Source of the DNA: an uncultured Clostridia bacterium
GTDB lineage: Bacteria > Bacillota_A > Clostridia > Christensenellales > CAG-138
Direction of reading: 5' to 3'
NCBI GenBank assembly: GCA_947302865.1
Contig: CAMYWS010000011.1
Span: forward strand, 1-16,629
DNA length: 16,629 nt
Shown piece by piece: positions 7,770-13,737 of this stretch. The translations under genes were made by a program, and so were the position numbers. The notes beneath the pieces were generated by a model. It had not been told where the DNA came from. It saw only the letters and a program-made list of their open reading frames with translations, and ran no database searches. How positions within the stretch are numbered: the first letter of the stretch is position 1; each line of letters starts with the position of its first letter.

Positions 7770-7803
7770 TTGCTGAAAGGTTTAACGTTAAACCTTTCAG
7801 CAA
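7770..7803. promoter_or_regulatory. 34-bp perfect palindromic operator
   Basis: The left arm TTGCTGAAAGGTTTAAC (7770-7786) is the exact reverse complement of 7787-7803. The inner AGGTTTAACGTTAAACCT is shared with the operator of the divergent lipoprotein gene. It covers the transcription start, so a bound LacI-type repressor would block initiation. The extra outer arms could also form a hairpin at the 5' end of the mRNA. Confidence 0.88.
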
Positions 7804-7822
7804 TTCAGAAGGGGGTATCCCA

Positions 7823-9337
7823 ATGAACAGCAAACCGGCATTTTCCGTAAAAACCGTTTGCCTTTGCGTCGCCGCCGCGCTTCTTCTGGCGTTTGCGCTC
7901 TTTATGCTCATATCGCCGAGCGCGCCGCGCATGCGGGCAAAGTCGGAGCCCAAAGCGGGCGATACACTCCTGACGCTGTACGACGGTCCGAAGACGATGC
8001 AAAGCTCCGGGACGGTTCAGGTCACGGCAAACGGGCACGCGCTTTTCGTATATGACGTCATGGTCAACCATGAACATATCTGGAACGCAAACACGCAGCC
8101 GACCGACACGCCCATGACGTATTTCGATTTTGAAGGAACCGTTGCGATTGACATCGTTGCACCCGGTCTCAAGGATCCCGTCGAAAGCGCCGCCGTTTTG
8201 CCGACCGCGTGCGGCATCATTCCGACGGTGGAAAACGGGCATGTGCGATTTTCAATCACCGAGCCGGGGCAATACACCGTAATCTATAATAATAATGTAA
8301 ACAAAGCGACGCACATCTTTGCAAACGCGCCGGAAACCGACGTGCCCGATCCGAACGATCCGAACGTCTTTTATATCGGTCCGGGTGAATGGACGATGGA
8401 TGCGATCGCGCTGTCCGACGGGCAGACGCTGTATCTGTCCGGCGGCGCGGTGCTGCATTCGATCGTCTCCGTGAGCAACGCAAAGGACGTCCGTATTTGC
8501 GGCCGCGGCATGATCGACGGCAGCGACTATCCTGCATGGAACCAGGCCGGCTCCTATGCGCGCGTTCCGATCGATCTGAATCATTCAAAGAACGTTTCGG
8601 TAGAAGGGATTTCGATCGTCAATTCCAACTGCTGGAACCTGAATTCCTTCTCGTCACAGCACGTAACGATCGATAACGTCAAGATTATCTCCGGCCGTCA
8701 GAACGGCGACGGCTTTACGTTCCAGTCCTGCACGGATCACCTTGTTACGAACTGCTTTGCCCGCACATGGGATGACAGCCTCGTCGTGAAGAACTACTCC
8801 GGCTCGACCAAGGGGATCACGTTCCGCGGCATGCAGATCTGGACGGATCTCGCGCAGTCGATGGAGATCGGGTACGAAACCGACAAAGGCCTGACGCTCG
8901 ATCCGGAGATCACCGACGTGCTGTTTGAAAACATCACCGTGCTCTATAACTTCCATAAGCCGGTCATCAGCATCCACAACAGCGACGACGCCTTTGTGCA
9001 TCACATCATCTATCGCAACATCACGGTCGAGAACGCGTTCATGCAGGGCGACAACGGCAACAACAAGGAGCTGATCGAACTGTCGCTGGCAAAATCCGGC
9101 TGGTCGACCGTGCGCGATGAATACGGAACGATCGACGACGTTCTGATCGACGGTCTGACCGTAGTGAACACCGCGGACGGCAGGGTGCCCGCTTCCCGCT
9201 TTGCCGGGCAGAGCGAGGAATACCGCATCACAAACGTCACGCTGCGAAATGTCAGCATCCTCGGCGAAAAGATCACGGATCTCAAGTCGCTGCACGCGTC
9301 TGTCAACGAGTTCTGCGACGGGATCACGGTGGAATAA
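7823..9337 (+). CDS. Membrane-anchored GH28/GH49-like right-handed beta-helix glycoside hydrolase
   Basis: The ATG at 7823 follows AGAAGGGGG (7807-7815). A longer frame from TTG 7739 would begin inside the promoter. The 504-residue product has an N-terminal signal anchor (about residues 9-31, TVCLCVAAALLLAFALFMLI), a beta-sandwich-like region to about 175, then a beta-helix beginning near VFYIGPGEWTMDAIALSDGQ. Candidate catalytic acids are D296 (QNGDGF) and D317-D318 (TWDDSLVVKN); the 21-residue gap matches GH28 Asp180/Asp201-202 spacing. The GH28 Gly-His-Gly motif is not evident where expected (LAQSMEIGYE), and DDSLVVKNYSG is reminiscent of GH49 enzymes in the same clan. So clan GH-N is likely, but the family and substrate (pectic, dextran-like or other) are open. 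It forms an operon with the F5/8 domain gene 13 bp downstream. Confidence 0.75.
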   Translation: MNSKPAFSVKTVCLCVAAALLLAFALFMLISPSAPRMRAKSEPKAGDTLLTLYDGPKTMQSSGTVQVTANGHALFVYDVMVNHEHIWNANTQPTDTPMTYFDFEGTVAIDIVAPGLKDPVESAAVLPTACGIIPTVENGHVRFSITEPGQYTVIYNNNVNKATHIFANAPETDVPDPNDPNVFYIGPGEWTMDAIALSDGQTLYLSGGAVLHSIVSVSNAKDVRICGRGMIDGSDYPAWNQAGSYARVPIDLNHSKNVSVEGISIVNSNCWNLNSFSSQHVTIDNVKIISGRQNGDGFTFQSCTDHLVTNCFARTWDDSLVVKNYSGSTKGITFRGMQIWTDLAQSMEIGYETDKGLTLDPEITDVLFENITVLYNFHKPVISIHNSDDAFVHHIIYRNITVENAFMQGDNGNNKELIELSLAKSGWSTVRDEYGTIDDVLIDGLTVVNTADGRVPASRFAGQSEEYRITNVTLRNVSILGEKITDLKSLHASVNEFCDGITVE

Positions 9338-9350
9338 GGAGGTGTCGGAT

Positions 9351-9959
9351 ATGAAAAAGCTCAACATTGTCCTGATCGTCGTCATCGCTCTTTCCCTGAT
9401 CGCAAGCGGGATCGCGTTTTTCCTGCTTCCCTCCGACGCGGACGATCCCGGCGTTACCGTCGTCAAAGCGCCGGAACAGACCAAGGCGCAGCGCCCGCCC
9501 TGCTTCCCCGATCCGGAAGCAAATTACATTCCCATGCCGGAAACGGAAAATCTTGCCCTCGGCAAGCCGATCTCCTCGGGTGAGCATACGGACGTCTATG
9601 TGGCGACCAACGTCAACGACGGAAAGACCGACACCTACTGGGAAAGCAAGGGGTTTCCCGCCGAGATGACGATCAATCTCGAAAGCTCCCGCAAATTCTC
9701 CACCGTTGCCGTGCGGCTGAACCCCTCCGCCGTCTGGGAAGCGCGCACGCAGGAGATCGCCGTTTTCATCAGCGCTGACGGGACGAACTTTACCGAGCTT
9801 GCGCCCGCCGCACGCTGCGACTTCAATCCGGACACCGGCAACCGCATCCGCATCGACTTCGATACAACGGAAGCGCAGTTTGTCAAACTGATCTTCACTA
9901 TGAATTCTTCCTCGCGTACCGGCGGCGCACAGGCCGCAGAGATCGAGATCTACGAATAA
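9351..9959 (+). CDS. Membrane-anchored F5/8 type C (discoidin, CBM32-like) domain protein
   Basis: A 202-residue product with an N-terminal membrane anchor (residues 4-26, LNIVLIVVIALSLIASGIAF), a short proline-rich linker, and one discoidin-type galactose-binding domain from about residue 68 to the end. Typical elements are NLALGKPISSG, ATNVNDGKTDTYWES, ITF-type strands such as FSTVAVRLNP, VFISADGTNF and a closing AAEIEIYE. No catalytic domain is present. The start is set by AGGAGG at 9337-9342, overlapping the stop codon of the preceding gene and 8 bp before ATG. Inference: it is a cell-surface binding partner of the preceding glycosidase, co-expressed under the same operator. Confidence 0.87.
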   Translation: MKKLNIVLIVVIALSLIASGIAFFLLPSDADDPGVTVVKAPEQTKAQRPPCFPDPEANYIPMPETENLALGKPISSGEHTDVYVATNVNDGKTDTYWESKGFPAEMTINLESSRKFSTVAVRLNPSAVWEARTQEIAVFISADGTNFTELAPAARCDFNPDTGNRIRIDFDTTEAQFVKLIFTMNSSSRTGGAQAAEIEIYE

Positions 9960-9961
9960 GC

Positions 9962-9992
9962 GTATACGGAATGCAAACCGTATTCGGAATGC
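9962..9992. repeat. 13-bp direct repeat pair downstream of the discoidin gene
   Basis: GTATACGGAATGC (9962-9974) and GTATTCGGAATGC (9980-9992) differ at one base and have an 18-bp period. They lie between the stop codon and the large hairpin. Function is unknown, and they may be chance. Confidence 0.4.
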
Positions 9993-10008
9993 TTCTTGTT
10001 TCCTCCTG

Positions 10009-10050
10009 AACAAATGCGTCGTGTCTCCCTTTGACACGACGCATTTGTTT
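10009..10050 (+). terminator. Long hairpin, probable terminator of the GH28/49-like operon
   Basis: A perfect 17-bp stem (10009-10025 with 10033-10049) has a 7-nt loop TCCCTTT. It stands 50 bp past the last gene of the operon. The following T-run is short (TTTG), so termination is likely but weaker in form than the other two hairpins in the window. A retained structured repeat element is the alternative. Confidence 0.65.
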
Positions 10051-10317
10051 GACCCGGATCATATCCGCGCCGTTGATCCCGCAAAACACCCTCGGCGCGA
10101 CTTTCGCTCCCTGAACGTACCCATAAATCCGCACCGGGAGCATTTGCACGGATCTTTTGTGCCCGCAGACTCCGTTTTGCCGAAGATCCCCATGACTTCC
10201 GCGTACTTGAAAAGACAGGAATCGGGGATTCGGACGGTTTGAGGGAACGGCGGAGAAACGGCGCGCAGCGGGATGCGCCGCGTTGCGGGAACGGAGGCGG
10301 GAAATCTCCGTTATTTC
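10051..10317. other. Intergenic stretch without a convincing gene
   Basis: Between the hairpin and the next promoter I find no coding region with family resemblance. On the minus strand there is a 44-codon frame (10193 down to 10059) with a CKCSRCGF cluster reminiscent of half a zinc ribbon and only a poor ribosome site (GCGGAAG). I do not call it a gene. An imperfect GC-rich inverted repeat sits near 10259-10280. Confidence 0.5.
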
Positions 10318-10346
10318 TTGATTCCGGTTTCGTTTGCTGATATAAT
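10318..10346 (+). promoter_or_regulatory. Strong promoter of the signalling operon
   Basis: -35 TTGATT (10318-10323), 17-bp spacer, -10 TATAAT (10341-10346) with TGA before it (extended -10). The predicted start is near 10353, giving a leader of about 34 nt to the first ATG. No later promoter of this quality was noticed within the operon. Confidence 0.85.
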
Positions 10347-10386
10347 ATACAAACAGACAGCGATCCGCAAAGAACAGGGAACGGGT

Positions 10387-10635
10387 ATGACAGAACACAC
10401 GGCAAATGCGAAGATGGTGACGAAGCTGTTGTTCCGGCTGCTGCCGATCCAGATCCTTCGGATCAAGGACGACTGCGTTCCTTTCGATCCGACCGAACGG
10501 CAGAAGATGGCGGACGCGGAGGACAAAACAAAAAATATCGGCATCCGCATGGTGTTCCGGATGGCGTCGGAGGTTCGGTACCAGAACATTTTGGGGCTGA
10601 ACGTGCTGACCGTCCGGATCGGAAGAACGGAATGA
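10387..10635 (+). CDS. Small hybrid ORF, probable internal-deletion remnant of a transporter-HATPase gene
   Basis: The 82-residue product starts at ATG 10387 with AGGGA 6 bp upstream. Its two halves do not belong to one small domain. Residues 1-24 (AKMVTKLLFRLLPIQIL) read like the cytoplasmic lead-in and first few residues of a membrane segment that stops abruptly; from memory it resembles the start of MATE-like transporters in Clostridia. Residues 25-82 read like the end of an RsbW-type ATPase: DDCVPFDP parallels DRGVPYDP, and NIGIRMVFRMASEVRYQ plus NVLTVRI parallels GLGIFMTKQVMDDVAYE plus NILTL in the STAS-kinase-HATPase protein at 13730-15295. The ATP site is incomplete (no N-box). It keeps a strong promoter and an open frame, so a short product may still be made. 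Origin by deletion is inference. Confidence 0.6.
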   Translation: MTEHTANAKMVTKLLFRLLPIQILRIKDDCVPFDPTERQKMADAEDKTKNIGIRMVFRMASEVRYQNILGLNVLTVRIGRTE

Positions 10636-10647
10636 GGGGGGATACGT

Positions 10648-11526
10648 ATGGCAGGCAACACGCAGTTTGAAGAATTCATCGCGGAAGAAGTCAGAGCGCT
10701 CAAGGGCGTTTACGTCCCCGTCAAGGCGGGGCTCCTGCGGCGCGCGCTGATCCGCTCGACGCGTTGCGACAAGCTGCATCCCAATCCGGCGGACGAGTTC
10801 TGCAAGCCGAAGGTCGGACCGAATTACGGCATCATTTCCGATTATATGAATCGCTTCCATGAGGAGCGCGGACATTCGCGCCAGTACTGTGACGAGCGAC
10901 TGGTCGTGGAAAAGATCCGTCCGGACGGGTATATGATCCTGAACGGACATCACCGTTGGGCGGCGGCGCTGCGGCTCGGCTATGCGAGGATCCCGATCGA
11001 GATCGTGGACCTGACTGACGAGACCGACATCCGGGAGATCCTGAAAAGATCCCGCCACGACAAGCGGGTCGCCCTCGATCTCGACGAGGTGGTCCTCGTC
11101 AGCGGCGACGTGCCGACGGAAAAGCCGCTGCCGTTTCCGACGCGCAAAATCTATAAGGAACGGCTCCGGCTCGGCGTTCCCGCCCTGTTCCGTTATCTGA
11201 ACAAGAACGGCTATGACGTCTGGGTCTATACCGCAAAGTACTATTCCGCCGATTACATCCGGCGCCTGTTCAATAAATATCACGTGCACATCAGCGGCGC
11301 GGTGACGGGGCTCGGACGGAAGACGGCGGACGGCGCGAAGGTCCAGAAAGAAATGGAAACGCTGATCGGAATCAAGTATCCGGTCACGATCCATGTCGAC
11401 GGCGATATGCTGCTGCGCATATCGAACCGGACAAAGGAAGTCGATGAATACGAGATCGGCGGAACGCCTGCCGAGTGGTCGCAGCGGATTATGGAGATCA
11501 TCAGGAAGATCGAACAACATGCGTGA
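10648..11526 (+). CDS. ParB-like domain fused to a HAD-like phosphatase domain
   Basis: A 292-residue protein preceded by a strong GAGGGGGGA ribosome site and lying 12 bp after the hybrid ORF. Residues ~15-130 look ParB/sulfiredoxin-like, with the core NGHHRWAAALRLGYARIPIEI (N99-G-H-H-R103) typical of the nucleotide-binding ParB fold. Residues ~140-292 look like a HAD domain: motif I ALDLDEVV (D144, D146), motif II-like WVYTAK (T195), and a late acidic motif HVDGD (D251, D253). The fourth motif-I position is E rather than the usual G or T, which is unusual, so phosphatase activity is uncertain. No DNA-binding HTH is visible, so this is not a chromosome-partition ParB. The next gene encodes a paralogue of the HAD part. 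Possible roles are nucleotide sensing or hydrolysis, inferred only from folds. Confidence 0.75.
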   Translation: MAGNTQFEEFIAEEVRALKGVYVPVKAGLLRRALIRSTRCDKLHPNPADEFCKPKVGPNYGIISDYMNRFHEERGHSRQYCDERLVVEKIRPDGYMILNGHHRWAAALRLGYARIPIEIVDLTDETDIREILKRSRHDKRVALDLDEVVLVSGDVPTEKPLPFPTRKIYKERLRLGVPALFRYLNKNGYDVWVYTAKYYSADYIRRLFNKYHVHISGAVTGLGRKTADGAKVQKEMETLIGIKYPVTIHVDGDMLLRISNRTKEVDEYEIGGTPAEWSQRIMEIIRKIEQHA

Positions 11527-12088
11527 TCCGAGAGAAGCGCCCTTGATGCGCGTATCATTTGATTTGGACGAGGTCCTGTTCGTGTCGCCGGAAACGCACA
11601 GGACGGAGCCGCCGCTGCCGTTTCCGCTGAATCGGATCTTTTCCGAGCGGCTGCGGCTCGGCACGCCGGACCTGATCCGTTCGCTGCAGGCGTCCGGCTG
11701 CGCCGTCTGGATCTATACCTCGTCCGCCCGGTCGGAACGGTATATCCGCCGCCTGTTCCGACTGTACGGCGTCACATTGGACGGGATCGTCAATGCCGAG
11801 CGGCACAGGCGGGAGGTGCAGCGGGACCGCAAAGAGGTCCTGCCGCAGAAACTGCCCAACCGTTACCGCATCTCTCTGCACGTGGATGACGAGGCGGTCA
11901 TCTGCGCGTGGGGACGGGAATACGGATTCAACACGTACCTTCTGAACGCGCAGGACGACGAGTGGAAGGAGAAGATCCTCCGCGCCGTCGAATCGATACG
12001 AAAAAAGGAGCATCCGGACCGGTCCGGTTCCGAAGCCGGAACGGACAGCGCGAACGAAAGGACCGGAAAACGGGAAGAAACGGTATGA
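11519..12088 (+). CDS. Stand-alone HAD-like protein, paralogue of the upstream HAD domain
   Basis: A 189-residue protein. The ATG at 11519 overlaps the preceding stop by 8 bp (ATGCGTGA), suggesting coupled translation; ATG at 11546 is an alternative start. It parallels the upstream HAD domain segment by segment: FDLDEVLFVS (D15, D17), PPLPFPLNRIFSERLRLGTP against KPLPFPTRKIYKERLRLGVP, WIYTSS (T67), YIRRLF, and HVDDE (D123, D124). This indicates duplication of the HAD domain with loss or gain of the ParB-like part. The C-terminal tail (about 160-189) is Lys/Glu/Arg-rich and probably disordered. The next gene overlaps by 4 bp (ATGA). The function within the signalling operon is unknown; dimerisation with the ParB-HAD protein is a reasonable guess. 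Confidence 0.78.
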   Translation: MRDPREAPLMRVSFDLDEVLFVSPETHRTEPPLPFPLNRIFSERLRLGTPDLIRSLQASGCAVWIYTSSARSERYIRRLFRLYGVTLDGIVNAERHRREVQRDRKEVLPQKLPNRYRISLHVDDEAVICAWGREYGFNTYLLNAQDDEWKEKILRAVESIRKKEHPDRSGSEAGTDSANERTGKREETV

Positions 12089-13737
12089 AAAAGACGGGGT
12101 TCCAAAAGCTGCGGTCGGGCATGGCGGCCAATATCATCGGTGCGATCGTACTGGTATTGGTCCTGTTCGGCGCGATCGTCAGTACGATCGGCTATATCAG
12201 TTTCACGAACGCGTTCAAGCGGGAATATGCATCTTCGACCTATCACATGGCGGACACCGCGACGTCGCTTGTCAACGGCGACCGCCTCGAAGCGTATCTT
12301 CGGGGAGAAGAAACCGAAGAATATCTGAAAACGAGAAAGAACCTCGATACGTACTGCCACAAGATGCACGTGTCGCTGGTCTACGTCATTCTGGTGGATA
12401 CGAGCGATTACGGACGTTTCGTTTCGGTCTTCAATCCGGTGGACAATTCCGTCGACAACTCCGCATATACGGAATGGGAGCTCGGACACAAGCGCGATAC
12501 GACGAACGACGAATACCGGCAGAAGTACCGGGCAATGTACGAACAGACCGCGCCGTACGAAACGGTCTACCGCATCAAAACGACCGACGGACAGCATCCG
12601 CACATCACAACGATGGTGCCGGTGATCGGTTCCGACGGAACAACGAGGGCGATCCTCTGCATACAGCGGCCCATCCGCGAGCTGCACGACGCAAGACGCC
12701 CGTATCTGATCAATATCGCCGTCTGGACGGCGGCCATGTGCATTTTTGCCGGGTTGTTCGCCGCGATCTATATCCGCAGGCAGTTTGTCAGGCCTGTTCA
12801 GAAAGTCTCCGACGAGGCGGCGCGCTTTGCAAAGGAAAACACGAAGGGCGAACCGCTCGGAAGCATCAGCCGCATCGAGGAGCTCAGGAATCTCGCCCGC
12901 TCCATCGACACGATGGAAACGGACATGGTAAACTACATCGGGCACGTGACGTCCCTGACCGCGGAAAAGGAGCGCATCGGCACGGAGCTCGAACTCGCGA
13001 CCCGCATCCAGTACGCGATGCTGCCGCACGATTTCCCGCCGTTCCCGGACCGCAGGGAGTTTGATCTGTACGCGACGATGGACCCGGCCAAGGAGGTCGG
13101 CGGCGATTTCTATGATTTCTTCCTGATCGACGACGATCATCTGTGCATGGTCATGGCGGACGTGTCCGGCAAAGGTATTCCCGCCGCGCTGTTCATGATG
13201 GCGTCGAAGATCATCCTGCAAAGCTGCGCCATGCTCAGGGTCTCCGCCGCGGAGATCCTCACCAGGACCAACGAAGCGATCTGCTCGAACAACCAGGAGC
13301 AGATGTTCGTCACAGTCTGGCTCGGCATTCTGGAGATCTCCACCGGCAAGCTGACGGCCGCCAACGCCGGGCACGAATACCCTGTGCTGAAGCGTCCGGA
13401 CGGCTGGTTTGAACTCGTCAAAGACAGACACGGGTTCGTGATCGGCGGCGCGGAAGGCATGCAGTACAGGGAATACGAGCTCATGCTGGAACCCGGCGCG
13501 AAGCTGTTCCTGTACACCGACGGCGTTCCGGAGGCGACGGACGAAAACGGGACGCTGTTCGGCACGGCGCGCATGATCGACGCGCTGAACCGGGCGCCGG
13601 ACGCCGACCCGGAGAGCGTTCTGAAGAACGTCCGCGCGGCGGTGGATGCATTTACAAAGGACGCGGAGCAGTTCGACGATCTGACGATGCTCTGCATGGA
13701 ATATCGCGGCAACGGAGGAAGCGATCATCATGAGTGA
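12085..13737 (+). CDS. Two-TM sensor with HAMP linker and SpoIIE/RsbU-type PP2C phosphatase domain
   Basis: A 550-residue membrane protein starting at the ATGA overlap (12085). TM1 is at residues ~16-38, an extracellular sensor region (~40-205) has a Cache-like look, and TM2 is at ~208-231. A HAMP-like linker (RRQFVRPVQKVSDEAARFA) and a short helix follow, then the PP2C domain from ~320. Metal-binding and core motifs are intact: EVGGDFYDFF (D341), ADVSGKG (D359), LFLYTDGVPEA (D479) and FDDLTML (D531, D532). Family role: Ser/Thr phosphatase that dephosphorylates STAS-domain antagonists in response to a signal. The next gene, overlapping by 8 bp, encodes a STAS-containing protein, the obvious substrate. 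No TM-rich SpoIIE stage-II-type N-terminus is present, so this is RsbU/RsbP-like rather than sporulation SpoIIE. Confidence 0.92.
   Translation: MKKTGFQKLRSGMAANIIGAIVLVLVLFGAIVSTIGYISFTNAFKREYASSTYHMADTATSLVNGDRLEAYLRGEETEEYLKTRKNLDTYCHKMHVSLVYVILVDTSDYGRFVSVFNPVDNSVDNSAYTEWELGHKRDTTNDEYRQKYRAMYEQTAPYETVYRIKTTDGQHPHITTMVPVIGSDGTTRAILCIQRPIRELHDARRPYLINIAVWTAAMCIFAGLFAAIYIRRQFVRPVQKVSDEAARFAKENTKGEPLGSISRIEELRNLARSIDTMETDMVNYIGHVTSLTAEKERIGTELELATRIQYAMLPHDFPPFPDRREFDLYATMDPAKEVGGDFYDFFLIDDDHLCMVMADVSGKGIPAALFMMASKIILQSCAMLRVSAAEILTRTNEAICSNNQEQMFVTVWLGILEISTGKLTAANAGHEYPVLKRPDGWFELVKDRHGFVIGGAEGMQYREYELMLEPGAKLFLYTDGVPEATDENGTLFGTARMIDALNRAPDADPESVLKNVRAAVDAFTKDAEQFDDLTMLCMEYRGNGGSDHHE

Noticed and set aside
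7739..7822. Upstream TTG start for the GH28/49-like gene
   Set aside because: The codons would overlap the -35, -10 and operator. ATG 7823 has a good ribosome site and is followed directly by a signal anchor.
9201..9350. Upstream start for the discoidin-domain gene
   Set aside because: It would lie inside the preceding glycosidase gene and place 50 non-homologous residues before a clear membrane anchor. AGGAGG at 9337-9342 fixes ATG 9351.
9962..9992. Near-identical direct repeats as a CRISPR-like or iteron array
   Set aside because: There are only two 13-bp units with a 5-bp gap, with no further copies, no replication gene and no cas gene.
10259..10280. GC-rich inverted repeat CGGCGC/GCGCCG with a 10-nt loop
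   Set aside because: The 6-bp arms are short, extension is imperfect and no U-run follows. It is expected by chance in GC-rich DNA.
9898..11664. 588-codon minus-strand open frame
   Set aside because: It lies antisense to the operon start, the ParB-HAD gene and the start of the second HAD gene, has no family-like motifs and no ribosome site that I can see. It is explained by GC-rich codon structure of the real genes.
11908..12084. Upstream start for the PP2C sensor gene
   Set aside because: It would overlap the HAD gene by 180 bp. The ATGA overlap start at 12085 directly precedes TM1.
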